A stretch of 64,000 bases of DNA, from the NCBI RefSeq assembly GCF_000321225.1, contig NW_004451881.1, positions 1 to 64,000 of the forward strand. The letters are read 5' to 3'. Positions 1-11,284 of this stretch are shown here, one piece after another (position 1 is the first letter of the stretch; each line of letters begins with the position of its first letter). Origin of the DNA: Odobenus rosmarus divergens (lineage: Eukaryota > Chordata > Mammalia > Carnivora > Odobenidae). Below the pieces are notes generated by a model. The model did no database searches. It had not been told where the DNA came from and was given only the letters and a program-made list of their open reading frames with translations. The position numbers and the translations under genes were made by a program.

Positions 1-96
1 GTAGGTGTTCTGAATGGTTTGATCCCTATTCAGCTGAATTCCTGAGACCAGATGAAATCCAGGTCTCCTACTCCTCCGCCATCTTGCTCCGCCCCC
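1..96 (-). mobile_element. 5' end of an antisense carnivore L1 (cut by window edge)
   Basis: Read on the minus strand, this segment starts with a GC-rich head followed by AAGATGGCGGAGGAG, which contains the YY1-type core AAGATGGCGG. It then runs into a stretch I recall from the 5' UTR of carnivore L1 elements. In L1 families a YY1 site near the first bases positions transcription initiation. The element would extend left, out of the window, so whether it is full length cannot be seen. The family call rests on memory of the consensus. Confidence 0.68.
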
Positions 97-179
97 TTAC
101 TCCCCAGACTTCTTAACGGTGCCCCCATTCTATCTGTCCTTGGCCCTAGTGTGTGTGCTCACCACTTCTCACTTGGAGT

Positions 180-690
180 GAGAAGTATCCCTCTTCAGCC
201 TTCCACCTATCCACCATTCTAGACCCCCAAACATTCCTTCCACAGCACACACCTGGTCACAGCACCTAATCCCCCAGTGGTTTCCCATCACCCATATGGT
301 CGAGCCCAACTGCCCAGCCTTCATTTAGAACCCCTTCTTACCCAAACTCAGCCTGGCTTTTTTGACCCCACCTTCAACCTTCTCTCCTGTCTGAACATCC
401 ACTGTTTGCTCATGCTCTTCTTTCGAATGCATTCTCTGTGCTCACCTAGCTGGTAAACTCCTGCACATTCCCCAGAGCCCAAGCCCTCATCTGCCTCCCA
501 GGCAATATGGATTGCTTCCTGGGGACTTGAGGGCCTAATGTGATACATGCTGTAGAAGTCTGTACAGTATGGTTTTTATTTACATATCCATCACCCCCAT
601 TTGCCTTGGGAATGCCTCAAGTTCAAGGACTAGGTCTTATTCACTCTCATGCTTATTCATCACCCCTCAGAAGCATTTGTTGAGCAGAAC
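180..690 (+). mobile_element. L2 LINE 3' fragment
   Basis: The stretch follows the 3' portion of L2: a TGCTCATGCTCTTC segment near 410, a CCAGAGCCCAAGCCC segment, then the terminal module around 625-685 (AAGGACTAGGTCTTATTCA and CATTTGTTGAGC). L2 is an ancient mammalian LINE and this copy is heavily diverged. The left boundary is approximate. Confidence 0.65.
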
Positions 691-774
691 AAGCTGTATC
701 ACTACCAGGTTTCACTCTGTGGCACATTCCGTTTTCCAAAGACTGCTGCAACAATCTCTTCCATCCTCCATCTT

Positions 775-1515
775 CTTCTCTGGGGTGACCTTGCTCTTAC
801 GATCAGGAGACTAGTTTCCCCTCGCTTGAATTTAGGTAGGCTTGAGACTACTTCTACCAATGAGGTGGGCAGAAATGATGCTCTGTGCCTTCCGAGGCTG
901 GGCTATGAATGTTGATGCTGCCTCGACTTTGTGTCTTGGAACACCTTTGCTTGGAGCCCTGAGGCCGCCATGTTGGGAGGAAGTCAGGCTACATGAGGAG
1001 GCCAAGGATAGGGTCTCTCTTGACAGCTGAGTCCAGCCCCCAAGTGGTCCCAATCCTGGCCCAGACATATGAGTAAAGAAGCTTCCAGAAAATCACAGCC
1101 CTAGCCATCAACTCACCTCCAGCCATTTGAATCTTCCCAGCTCAGATCTCAGACAATGTGGAGCAGCCATGAGCCATCTTTACTCTGCCCAGTCTTTATT
1201 TATTTGTTTATTATTATTTTTAAAGATTTTATTTATTTATTTGGACAGAGAGAGAGACAGAGAGAGAGGGAACACAAGCAGGGGAGTGGGAGAGGGAGAA
1301 GCAGGCTTCCCGCGGAGGAGGGAGCCCGATGCAGGGCTCGATCCCAGGACCCTGGGAACATGACCCAAGCTGAAGGCAGCCGCCTAATGACTGAGCCACT
1401 CAGGTGCCCCTACTCTGCCCAGTCTTAATGCCAGGCTCTTGGAATCTGTGAGTGTAATGAAAGAGTTGTTATTTAAAGCTACAAGGTCTTGTGCTAGTTT
1501 GTTATGCAACAATAG
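775..1515 (+). mobile_element. MLT1-type LTR relic, split by a SINE
   Basis: This is a solo LTR relic of the ERVL-MaLR (MLT1) group. Internal landmarks are GAGGCCGCCATGTTGGGAGG near 961 and, after the inserted SINE, a terminal TTTGTTATGCAACAATAG motif near 1500, close to the usual MLT1 end. There is no internal retroviral coding sequence. The SINE at 1197-1410 interrupts the 3' third. Confidence 0.6.
1197..1410 (-). mobile_element. SINEC (tRNA-derived carnivore SINE)
   Basis: Antisense SINE with a T-rich tail (AAAGATTTTATTTATTTATT), a GA-rich middle and a terminal head CTGAGCCACTCAGGTGCCCC. It is bounded by a perfect 16-bp target-site duplication, TACTCTGCCCAGTCTT, at 1181-1196 and 1411-1426, so both ends are exact. 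It lies inside the MLT1 LTR relic. Confidence 0.95.
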
Positions 1516-1639
1516 TACCTAAAGGACTCTTTTTTTTTTTATTTATTTATAAAATACACAGCCCTGCCTCTAATTCCTGACTTCCATCCCCTCTCTTCCC
1601 GTCCTTTCTGGCTGTGATGCATCTGCACCGGCCTCAGTT

Positions 1640-2410
1640 TTATATAAGAATGGCCAACAAGCTCCTGAAAAGACGCTCAACATCGTCCATCATCAGGGAA
1701 ATGCTATATGCACCCCGAAACAGCCAACAGTAAAAAGGACAATGATACCAAGTATTGACGAGCATGTGGAACAACTCCGGGAGGAATGTGGAATGGGAGA
1801 GGCACTTTGCAAAACAGCCTGGCAACTTCTTATAAAGTTACACGGAGAGTTACCATATGGTAAGAGCCAGCAATCATACTCCTAAGTGTTTACCCGCGAG
1901 AAATGAAAACACACGTCCACACAAAGACACATACATAAATGTTTGTAGCAGTTGTATTCACAATAGCCCCAAACTGGAAACAACTCACGTGTCCATCAGC
2001 CGTGGGAGGGACACAGACTACGGTACATCCATGCCGTGGACTACTAGTCAGCAATCGAAAGAGCAGACTGATGATACTTGCACAGGGGGTGGATCTCAAG
2101 AGCACTGAAGACTATCTCAGCCTGCATACTCTACAGTTCCACTTATATGACAATTCTAGATAAAGCACAACCACAGGGCAGAAATCTGACCAGTGGGTGC
2201 CAGGGGAGCCGGGGCGGGGGCCAGAGAAGACTGCCTGTAATTAAGATCCAAAGGAGCTCTTGTGGGTGAGAGAATGTTCCGCACCTTGACTCTGGCGGTA
2301 GCTAGCTACACAGCTGTGCACATTTGTCAGAACTCTCAGAGCTGACGATTATCAAGGGTGAATCTCAATGCATGTAAATTATAACCCCATAAAACTGTCT
2401 TTTTTTAAAA
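1640..2410 (+). mobile_element. Old L1 3' end (ORF2 tail and 3' UTR)
   Basis: Sense-strand landmarks of the L1 ORF2 3' end are present in order: CATCATCAGGGAAATGC near 1690, CACAATAGCCCCAAACTGGAA near 1960, TGTCCATCAGCCG near 1990, ending in an A-rich tract near 2407. Frames are broken throughout. It belongs to an old mammalian L1M-type subfamily. Confidence 0.8.
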
Positions 2411-2514
2411 AAAAAGATCGCTTCTCTGGAGAGGAGCTGTCTGGTCACGTTTTATGCAATGGACATCCTCATCCACTACAATTCTCTCTCGTGATTTTAT
2501 TTTCTGCATAGTTT

Positions 2515-3030
2515 CTAAAATTATAGATATATAACACAGCTATATTATATACGAATTATATATGCACTGTACCAATTATAGATACCTAAAGTAAAAGAGC
2601 ACTATACCGTATTATATCCTAACTATATATATAAAGCACACTCTACCAATTAATCGCATCCTGCACTAGATGTATATAAACAGCATAACACTTAATATTT
2701 CTAAAATTATATATAAATGTATACTTAAATATTATACATACATATTTAATGTTTCTCAAATATACATTTATATATAATATTTTTGTATAAATGTATATAT
2801 TTAGACACATTAAGTACTATGCAGAAAATAAAATCAAATCATGTGAGAGAATTATGGTGGGGGAAGGATGTGTATGTGTGTGCAGATTTTTTTGCATATA
2901 TAATAAAACATATAATTATATATAACATTTTAGAAATCATTACGTATTATATACGGTACAGAAAACTATTATATTAAATATATGATCTATGTTACTTATA
3001 CAGATAATATATATGAAATGTGTATATATA
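2515..3030. repeat. AT-rich low-complexity block with degenerate tandem units
   Basis: About 500 bases dominated by TATATA-type sequence. Within 2565-2690 there are three loosely related units of about 38-45 bases, each opening with GCAC and followed by a TACC-containing AT tract (near 2565, 2610 and 2637). I see no gene or transposon head. Confidence 0.55.
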
Positions 3031-3035
3031 CATGT

Positions 3036-3208
3036 TTTAAAAGATTTTATTTATTTATTCATGAGAGACAGAGAGAGAGGCAGAGGTAGAGGGAGAAGCA
3101 GGCTCCCCACGGAGCAGGGAGCCCGATGCGGGGCTCGATCCCAGGACTCTGGGATCATCACCTGAGCCGAAAGCAGACGCTTTACCTACTGAGCCACCCA
3201 CACGCCCC
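3036..3208 (-). mobile_element. SINEC
   Basis: Antisense copy: AAAGATTTTATTTATTTATTC tail side, GAGAGAGGCAGAGG middle, and head ACTGAGCCACCCACACGCCCC. TATATATAC-like sequence flanks both sides, but because the neighbourhood is AT-rich the duplication is not diagnostic. Confidence 0.92.
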
Positions 3209-3261
3209 ATATATATATACTTTTTTTTTTTTTTTACTTGCTTTCTATCCATCCCTTCTTC

Positions 3262-3385
3262 TAGAATGCTAGCTTCCCAAGACAGGGATTATATCCATCA
3301 TGTTCACGGTTTTGTCCCTAGCTCTAGCCCACCGAGTGCATACAATAGTTGCTTAAAATGAGTATTTCTTGAATTCATCAACAGA
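3262..3385 (+). mobile_element. L2 terminal fragment
   Basis: It carries the L2 3' terminal module: an AAGACAGGGATTATATCC segment, a CCTAGCTCTAG segment and an ending of GAGTATTTCTTGAATTCATC. Diverged and short. Confidence 0.5.
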
Positions 3386-4484
3386 AAAACAAAGGAGCTT
3401 GGGCAAACAGATGCAGTGGCCTAAGCTATAAGAAAACCCACCTTTGAATCATGAACCACATTACTTCTGGCCCCAGCCACTTCTTGGCCAGAGCTCCCCC
3501 TCTGCTAGAAGAACCCACAGCCCTTGCCGAAGGGCCACCCTGGGGGAGGGGGAGTCCGGAGTGGCCTGGGGTCAGGGGACAAGATGAGAGCTTTCCTGGG
3601 ATGGCTCTGGTGGGAGAAGAAAGGTTCCCCCCCACCCCGCCCCGTGTGGCCTGGCCACCCCCCACTTGCCCCTCCCCCTTATGGCTGCGACATGTGTTTG
3701 GATCAGGTAGTAAAAACTTGGTCAGGAGGCCTGCACCCTTTGGGTTTCATTTCATTTTATTTTATTATTAAAAACTAAACATGTGGAACACAGATAATTT
3801 GGTTCTGCATGAGGCTTCCTTTGGCTCCTGCATCTGAGGAATTTAACGAGGGGAGAAAACAGAGGGAAATATATACATAGCTATTTGGTATATTTGGGAA
3901 GGTTGAAAGCAAAGTTTTACTTCAAAGGATTATTAGGGTAACCTCTCTGGGCAAGTTATAATCAGTAATGCTGCCTGGATCGTCATATTGTGGGCTTTTT
4001 AAAGGATTCGGAGGCAGGTGGGGGATTGTAAGATTTTTGTTTTTGTTTTTTTTCAATTACTTTTAAAAGGAAGAGTAGAGTGACAGGTAGAGCCAAACTT
4101 TTAAATATCCTTCTTGGAATGGTCAGAATTGAGTTTCAAACCTTAATGTGCTCCAAGGGACCATAACACAGGCTGGAAAATAATTATTTTCCAAGCTCCA
4201 GAGCTCCTCTCCCCGCTCTTGGCACTGTTCCGGACTCGTTCGGTCCCCACACAGGGCACGCTGTCCCACGTCACCGTTCTCGGCCCCTGCCTCTGTCCGC
4301 GCTATGAAGGGGGCAGATTCCCCAGGGTAAACTCCTGCCGATCCTTCCAAGACCACTGCTAGCCGGCTCCTTTAAAGAGTTCAGTCCTCAGGAGTCTGAA
4401 AGGGTGGGATAGACTGGGGCTCAAGTTCAGCCGGGGTCCTCGGGTGTAGATGAGACAGCTCTAGGAGCCCTAACTACGGGGGTT
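3386..4484. other. Unique non-coding sequence
   Basis: I see no recognisable gene or repeat here. The part from 3470 to 3680 is GC-rich with C-rich runs, and the part from 3740 to 4110 is AT-rich. Open frames occur on both strands and none resembles a known protein. Confidence 0.5.
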
Positions 4485-4665
4485 CCTTTGTGTCTGCTTC
4501 TCTCGCTCAGTGTGGTCTCGAGAGATTCTGCCCACATTTTTGCACGAGGTCGTAGTTCATTCATTTTCACTACAGAAGAGCATCTCTTTTGGGGATGCAT
4601 TGATCACAATGTATGAATCTGTTCCACTCTAGACGGCTACCCGGATTTCCCAGCGGCAGGGCTCT
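4485..4665 (-). mobile_element. Probable antisense L1 3' relic
   Basis: The order of short matches (CTTCTCTCGCTCAGTGT, a GAGATTCTGCCCACATTTTTG segment, GTTCATTCATTTTCACTAC, then GGATGCATTGATCACAATGT) follows the antisense of L1 3' regions. Divergence is high and both limits are uncertain. Confidence 0.45.
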
Positions 4666-6104
4666 GGGCAACAAGATTGCGGTGGAGGTTCTCATACATT
4701 GTGGGGTCACGGACATCTTGGGTGATCTGATGGTAGCTGGGCCCTTTACCCAAAATGCACAGACCCAGGTACACACAAGCATACACAGAAACAGAGAGAC
4801 AGAGCCAGACACACACAGCTAGAGAGAGGCAGAGGGACCACATACACAGTATCGCATCCGAGGTATGATCTCTATGCTCCTGGCACGGGAAGGCACGCAG
4901 AGACCACCTCAAGCACCCCACCTGGACCCTGACCTGGGAAGGGAGGTAGAGAGGCCTTCTCAGCAGTGCTGGGCAAGCCCTCTTGGGAGCAAACGGGAGA
5001 AGGGAAGGCAAGTTTCCCTCCAATTCTGCTCCTGAATTTTGGTTTCTCTCCCTTGGTGCTGGGAGGGTTCCAGTCCCAGAGAGGGAGAAAAGCGAGGTCA
5101 GTTTCCCCGACACAGCCCCAAACCCCATGGCGCTCCTGCAAAGCCGGCTCGCCGTGTGTGGATGTCTGTTTGCACCGAGGGCCAAGGTGAGGCTGGAGCC
5201 AAGAACAACCCATAATTCTGCACACAACAGATTGAGTTTCTTGTAGAATTTGCTCCCAGAGGAAACAGCAGTGATGGCAGGAGTTTCGTGCGGCTGGGGC
5301 GCAGAGAGTGGAGAAGCTGTGTGTGTCTGAGAGCACCCATGGCAGGGCTCACAGACCGTGAGGGGCTCTGGGGGGCCTTCACAGTGGGGGCCAGGGCGGC
5401 GCTAGGCTCAGTCCTAAACAAAATGTCTCTGTGCTCGAGCAGGCTCTGCTCTGCCTCTTTTTGGACTGTGCCCCTCTCCGAGGGGCAGGGCGTTTGCAGG
5501 ACCGAGGCCACATCCCTCCATCACTGGCACTCGCCTATGCAGGGTACCCAGAAACTGATGCTTCTGCCCAAATGGGCCCCAGCCCACATCCAGGCCCTGC
5601 TTGGTTTTAGGCCCTGGAGCCATCACTGGAGGACAAACAACCCCCACCCTTGTGCTTACCCCTAGACCTCAGTGATGGCCAAGAGGTGGTTGTTTGCCAG
5701 AGGGGATGTGGATGAGGCTCGGGCTGGCAGGCTGGGATGCCCTATATCACCAGATTTGGGGACAGAACTCTAAGAAACAAAGAAGTCTCAAGTCCACTTT
5801 GACCTTTTAGGTTATTAAAAAGGTAGGCTTGTCAACTTCTTGGATGATGGAATGCATTTTATTTAGCACTTTGCCAGTCTGATTTACAACTCTGACAGTC
5901 TCAGATAGAGTATGTGGACCTCGATTTGTACCCTCGCCCTGGGGTTCCACGAGGTTAGGGGCAAGCAAGCCAGAGGGGCTACAACCCAGTGGGTTCTTTT
6001 TTCTCTCGCCTGGGAGCTTCAGCTTAGAGGCAGAGGTGGATATTTGGAGTCAAGAGATTGCAGCCAAACACGCACCCTATGGAGCAGCCCCGGAACAGGT
6101 GGCC
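4666..6104. other. Unique, stop-poor non-coding sequence
   Basis: Several overlapping open frames of 100-196 codons occur on both strands between 4640 and 5670. They share no recognisable domain and no codon-periodic pattern I can see. The simplest reading is locally stop-poor, GC-moderate DNA. No repeat family was recognised. Confidence 0.45.
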
Positions 6105-6119
6105 TTCCTCTTCCTTAGG

Positions 6120-6500
6120 TCAGGGTCTCGAGAAGCAGAGCCTGAGACAAGGATCATGCACAGGTGTTTCCTGAGGCATGCTCTCTGGAGAAACTTACAC
6201 AAGAAGGAATGAAGCAGGATAGAGAGAGTGAAGGATGAAAAATGCTGCAAAGGTGGGTCTCAGGCAAAGACTTGCCTTGGTCTGCTGTACTGAGAGTTCT
6301 GGTACATATAACAGAGTTGTCCTGCCTGGGGCAAGGGGACCAGCCTGTCTCTGCATTCGTCAGTCATTTTGCAGGGCTGCTGGCAAGGAGGTGGTTAAAC
6401 CTCCCAGGGGAGCCAGCTATTGGCCAAGAATAACTCATTGGGGAAAGGGGTAGCTGGGCAAGTTTAGGGGCCAACTTGCTGCTATGTTGGGGGATGATGG
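6120..6500. repeat. Unclassified interspersed repeat, copy 1
   Basis: A landmark AGCAGAGCCTGAGACAAGGA at about 6135 is shared in slightly altered form with the stretch near 23420, which suggests two copies of one dispersed family, LTR-like in character. I cannot name the family with confidence. Confidence 0.4.
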
Positions 6501-6764
6501 GGGATGGGTGCACCAACTCAGGCAAGGGGACCAGGTGGGGGTCACCAAAAGAGCATCGATCCCAGTTGTGAACCCTCCGAGGGCCCTTGGGCAAGAAGTC
6601 TGCTAGAGTCCTGACTCCCTTGCCATCTCCCTAGATAAGGTCAGACCCCCATTAGAGCCTCTCATGGGTCCCCATATTTCCTTTGCAGGCTTTCCAACTT
6701 ATAACTATGTGCTTTGGGGTGGGTTATTTAAGGTCTGTTCACACCCTACCCCACTCCTTGATAA

Positions 6765-6850
6765 TAAGTCCAAAAGAGCAGGGACCTCTGCTAAGAAATG
6801 CCTAGTAACGAGCAAGGAAGGGCTTGTGAGTATTTGTTGAGTGAATGAGT
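6765..6850 (+). mobile_element. L2 terminal fragment
   Basis: It ends with the L2-like TGAGTATTTGTTGAGTGAAT module preceded by an AGCAGGGACCTC segment, the usual order at L2 3' ends. Confidence 0.5.
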
Positions 6851-7059
6851 CTTCTCTTCTGAAAAATGGAGGTAGCCCTCATAGGAGCACTTCTTCCCAG
6901 GGAACCACCCCTGAGAAGCTTTCCTGTTTCTCCACTGGACCTCGGGATCTCATTCTGGAAGAGTATGAGTGTCCAGAGACACCTCTTCCAGAAGCTGCTC
7001 TACTTTCTGGGGCTTCCCCTCTGAGTCGGTGGTGGTGGGGGTACTGGCAAAGCTCAGCA

Positions 7060-7183
7060 ATCTGATAGATGGGAAATCAGATCTCAACTTTGCCTTTGTA
7101 TGAGCCGGTGACCCTGTACAAGTCCCTGACTTCCTTGAACCTCAGTTTCTTCATCTAAGTGGAGATAAAAAACCTTGCAAGGT
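7060..7183 (+). mobile_element. MIR, left part (split by SINE)
   Basis: The core reads GTACAAGTCCCTGACTTCCT then CTCAGTTTCTTCATCTAAGT, the conserved MIR central motif. The right part continues at 7391-7470 with TAAGGGCTCATTAAATAG. Confidence 0.65.
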
Positions 7184-7390
7184 GGGATGCCTGGGTGGCT
7201 CAGTTGGTTGAGCGTCTGACTCTTGGTTTTGGCTCAGGTCCTGATCTCAGGGTCGTGAGATCGAGCCCTGCCTCAGGCTCCGCCATCAGTGCAGAGTCTG
7301 CTTGAGGATTCTCCCTCTCTCTCCCTTTGCCCTCACCCCCCAATCCCCCCACCTCTCTCTCTCTAAAATAAATAAATCTTAAAAAAATAT
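7184..7390 (+). mobile_element. SINEC
   Basis: Sense copy starting GATGCCTGGGTGGCTCAGTT, with a B-box-like GAGATCGAGCCC, a CT-rich middle and a tail AAAATAAATAAATCTTAAAA. An imperfect TTGCAAGG/TTGCAGGG duplication flanks it. It sits inside a MIR. Confidence 0.93.
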
Positions 7391-7470
7391 TTTGCAGGGC
7401 TAATGTGTAGATTAAATATAGCTTTATATCTAGTAAGGGCTCATTAAATAGTACCTCTGATTATTTTAAT
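7391..7470 (+). mobile_element. MIR, right part
   Basis: Continuation of the MIR broken at 7183: GATTAAATATAGC followed by AGTAAGGGCTCATTAAATAG. Confidence 0.5.
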
Positions 7471-9588
7471 GTTGAGAACCTGAGCTCAGAAAGGAATGGG
7501 GTGGGGAAACCAGGAAAGTTCAGAATGTACCAGAACCCAAGCCTGGACTCCTGCAGCCTGCCCAGAGAGCCAAAGTCAGAGTGGAGGAGTATGTGGATGG
7601 CTTCAAGCCCGGCCTCCCCTCTGCTGGGCATGTCACCTGATGGGGGGCTGCACAGAGAACAGGATTTCCAACAGGAGTACGGGGTAACAATCCAGTGACT
7701 TCAGGCACAGACTTGCCCTCTGGGTGATGTGGTGCAGGTGGTGTCACCCCTGTGAACTTTTGTGTCCCCCTCCGGGGACAGAATGATGCTGTCTCTTCAT
7801 AGGGCCATTAGGAGGACCACATAGGTGCTGGGCACAGTGCCCAGCTCTGAGCAGGGACCTGGTAGGTTACCTTTACTCTTCAGTAGACATTCATGGTGAT
7901 CCCCCATGTCCCAGGCGCTCAAGGGGTCCCACTTTGCACTGGGAAGTTCTTTGTATCTCTCATGGGAACGCCACTAGCCCTGCTTTCCAGAGAAGGAAGG
8001 AGTCTCTTTCACCAGCAGGTTGAGAGAGGGACAGTCTAAAAGGCCTTGCCATGGAGAGGGTGGCCAATCTCTTGACAACAATCCATCATTCTTCGATAGC
8101 ACCTTCTTGGCAGGTGGGCAGGTGTCCCGCGTGGTTAGCAGCTAGTAGCTTCTTTTTGGTCCGGTCAGCCATGCAGTTGCCAGCAAGCCACCAATCATGG
8201 CCAAAGCCCTCTTCTGCTCAGAGCCAAGAAACCACTGAGTCTTGGGTCCCATCTGGGCTATGTGGGCTCACTGTGCAAGGTGAAGACCCAGCCAGACCAG
8301 GACCCAGGAGCTGGATGGGATGGCACGGCACAGGGCTTTTGGGCCACTGTAGGGCAGCTAGCCCGCCAGGATCACCAGGCCGTGGGTGGTGCTCACTCTA
8401 GACTCAGGTGCTGGCTTCTTCACCTGTGCGTCTGCATTTCTGTGTCTGCATTTCTGTGTGTCTGTCGCTCTCACCTACCTTTCTCCTGCAGCACCAGCCC
8501 CGGGCTGCTGGAGAAGAAGGGACAGAGTGAGTTCAGCCCTGCACAGGAGGGACCAGGCACCCACTTCCTACTGCCCCACCCCAGGACCCCTTGCCATCAG
8601 GAGGTCTTCAAAACCACAATTTGAATTAGGCTTTCCATGACTCCTAAAACATGTATTTCAGTCCTTTTGGTCCTGGTGCCGGCCTGAAGAAGGCTGGAAG
8701 CTTTCTGCGATCAACTGAATCTGCATGTCCCAGGCCTTCCAGGGGCCAGTTTCCTAAAGAAATACTTTTGGGCATCAGCCAGAGGTCTTCGGATTTGATG
8801 CTTTATTTAAAGGCAAAGGGACGGAAATGGAGCAGTTTAGAAGCCCTCTGTCTCTGCACTCCAATGTGGCAGTGAAGGTCTTGGGGCCCAGGAGAAAAAG
8901 ACTAGGAGGCGCCCAGAGCGCCAGGAGGTGGCCTCGCCTCCTGAAACAGGGGTGCGGGAGGAGTTTCCAGTGCGCCACGGGTGGCCAAGCTCCGAGTGTG
9001 GGCTGCACCCGAGCCCCCAGCTATGCCTACCAGCTCCGACTTTCTCCAGAACAGGAATGATTTTTTTTTTAATTCCAAAATAATACTTTTTAACAATTAG
9101 GTCGAGATTACTCCAGGCAAACAGTTCTCATCCAAAATTTCAGTTGGGGAGCGTTGAATTCCAAGGCAAACGGGCCCGGCAGAAAGTTTTGCAAAAACTT
9201 ACCCAAATTGCGCAAACCCGGTTCCACCCGCCCTCCCCCCAAATGCGTGCAAACGCTGCACGCCCCTAAAAAGCACGGTTTGCAGGGAGAGGGTCCACGA
9301 GTGCTCATCCAATTTTCAAAGAGCTTCTAGAAGCCCACCGCCACCGCTGAAGGGTGAAAAGGTTAAGGAGCCTTACAGAGGTGGCCAGCGCTGCGCGTTC
9401 GGCTGGAAAGAAAACCTCCGCCTGCCCACCCCTCTTATTTTGAACTCCCCTCCCTCCGCTCCTCACCCCACCCCCTTTTTCCTTTTGCAACTTTTCTTTG
9501 ACATTTCAAAGCCCCCTCTCCTGGTTTCGATTTGAAGCTCCCGGATAAAATCGATCAATTTCAAAAAAGGGATGGATTCCGGGTCTGG
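7471..9588. other. Unique non-coding sequence
   Basis: No transposon of any age was recognised in about 2.1 kb, which is unusual for this window. Open frames of up to 120 codons (8050-8640) show no known domain. A T run near 9061 and C-rich tracts near 9230 and 9470 are the only low-complexity spots. It leads into the promoter-like region. Confidence 0.45.
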
Positions 9589-9589
9589 A

Positions 9590-10250
9590 ATTCCAGGCGC
9601 TCCCCTCTGGGCGGGGGCGGAGCCGGAGCCAGAGGCCGGAGAGCATAAAAACTTTGCTTCGGCACCTCATTTCCCTGCTGCTTCCTCCCCTCCCGGACTG
9701 GTCTCCACACCCCCCGCCCCAATCCCGTGGGGCGGGGGGTGGGGGGAGAAAGAAAGTGATCAAAGAAAAAAGTTTAAAGTCCTCGGCTAGCGAGCAGCGC
9801 GCACCCGGAGCGCGCGGGGTCGGTTGAACTTGCCCCACCCGCTTCGCAGCAGGAAGCCCCCAAATCTGTTTACTACCTGCCTCGGCGACCTCAGGTATTT
9901 GAGGAAGCCAGTCCGGCGACTTTAAAAGGCTGCGAGGTGGCCAAGGTCATAAACTGGAAGACAGGAAGCGACTCTTGGAGCTGAGAGCTAATTCCTGTTT
10001 TATTGATCAAGGACAGGAGCCTGCATGGAATTTAAAAACAAGATGGAAAGTTGGACTGTCCCACCCGAGTTCTCCGGCGTCTGCGCTGTCACCCCAGCTC
10101 ACCTCAGCGGGGAAGGGGGCGCCGCCGGGAGGGAAGGCGGAAATTTAAGGCCGTGGCCCTTTTGGGAAATTCGGGGGGTGGGGGTGAAGCGAAGGAGGAG
10201 GGGGCCCGAGTTAATCTCACTCCCTTACGGTGTGGGCTGCAGGTGAGAGG
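9590..10250 (+). promoter_or_regulatory. GC-rich TATA/GC-box promoter-like region
   Basis: A GC box GGGCGGGGGCGG lies at 9609-9620 and a TATA-like CATAAAAA at 9644-9651, which would place a start site near 9670-9680. CpG-rich sequence follows (GCGAGCAGCGCGCACCCGG near 9790). A donor-like CAG|GTATTT is at 9895. No conserved coding start is visible downstream. A non-coding RNA or 5'-UTR exon is possible, but this is motif inference only. Confidence 0.4.
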
Positions 10251-10901
10251 GGGTGCCCTGACTTGCGGATCCTCTCTCGGTTTCAAAGGCTGGCATTTGG
10301 TTCGCGGTGGACTTCTTCGTACATTAATTGTGATTTTTTTTTTTTAAATATATCGCATTGAAATAGGTTTTTTTGGCCCCACCTTTCCTGTTGTACCTGA
10401 AGCCTGCCTGGGTCTAGTTCCCCCCACTCCTTGCTGGCAGGGCAGCTGGAAGGGCTCTGGAAGGCCACGTCTTGGTTTGGGACGCATGGGGCGGGGGTTG
10501 GGGCGCTGCAGAGAGACATAGGCACTTGGGGGCTGAAGGAGGAAGTGGGGGGAGATGAGTGAGGATTCCAGGGTGCAGAGCTTGTTTCCCTGACTGGAGG
10601 AACGGCCCCCACCCAGTCACAGGAAGGCAAGAGAGAAATCCCATTTTCCTCCCCTCAGATGTGGTACTGTTCCCTGTGACATCTCTGGCTGGGACTGAGA
10701 GCCAGGAGCCTCAACCATCCAACGATGTGAGGTCAGAGGCCTGGGTTTTGTTGCTGGGAGCCCAGATCCAACTTCCTGTGTGGCCTGGGCCTGGTTGTGC
10801 TGTGCCCAGACTGTGGCCTCCTTGGGGGAGGTTTCTTTTCTTCTCTCTTTTTTTTTCCTCTTTAGTGGAAAAGACCAGCCAGATACATGCAGAACATGTT
10901 A

Positions 10902-10907
10902 AATAAA
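10902..10907 (+). terminator. Candidate polyadenylation signal AATAAA
   Basis: AATAAA is followed by a CA-rich step (AACAGTTTTCCAAAATG) and a T/G-rich stretch (TGTTTCTTGG), the usual downstream layout. It lies about 1.2 kb from the TATA-like element at 9644. It could end a short transcript, though chance AATAAA hexamers are common. Confidence 0.3.
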
Positions 10908-10984
10908 ACAGTTTTCCAAAATGTTTCTTGGCTCATGAGTACGTCTTTTTTTAAATCCCCAGAAAGCCTCTATTTTATTAAAAG

Positions 10985-11235
10985 GCTTATAATAATGGCT
11001 AGGATTTATGGAGTGTTCACCCCAGGTCAGACACTGCCTGCACTTTCAAAGCATTATCTCTTTTAATCCTCACAAGGAGCCCAGGAGATGGGAACAATCT
11101 TTTATCTCCATTTTATAAGTGAAGGAATTGAGGATCAGAGAGGGGAAGTAATTTGCCTAGGGTCACACAGCAGCTGCAAAGTCGACTTCAGAGACCAGGT
11201 GAGTTGCTTCCAAAGGCCCAGCTCTTAAGCATGGC
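10985..11235 (-). mobile_element. MIR
   Basis: Antisense MIR: GGATTTATGGAGTGTTCACC, then CTTTTAATCCTCACAAGGAG, CTCCATTTTATAAGTGAAGG and GGGTCACACAGCAGCTGCAA in the right order. Confidence 0.8.
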
Positions 11236-11284
11236 AGGCTTGTGAACATTTAGCTGCATTTGCATTTAAGGACATTTAAGGACA

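Noticed and set aside
4637..5670. Overlapping open frames of up to 196 codons
   Set aside because: Both strands are open over the same interval, no domain or signal is recognisable, and no splice or start context supports a gene.
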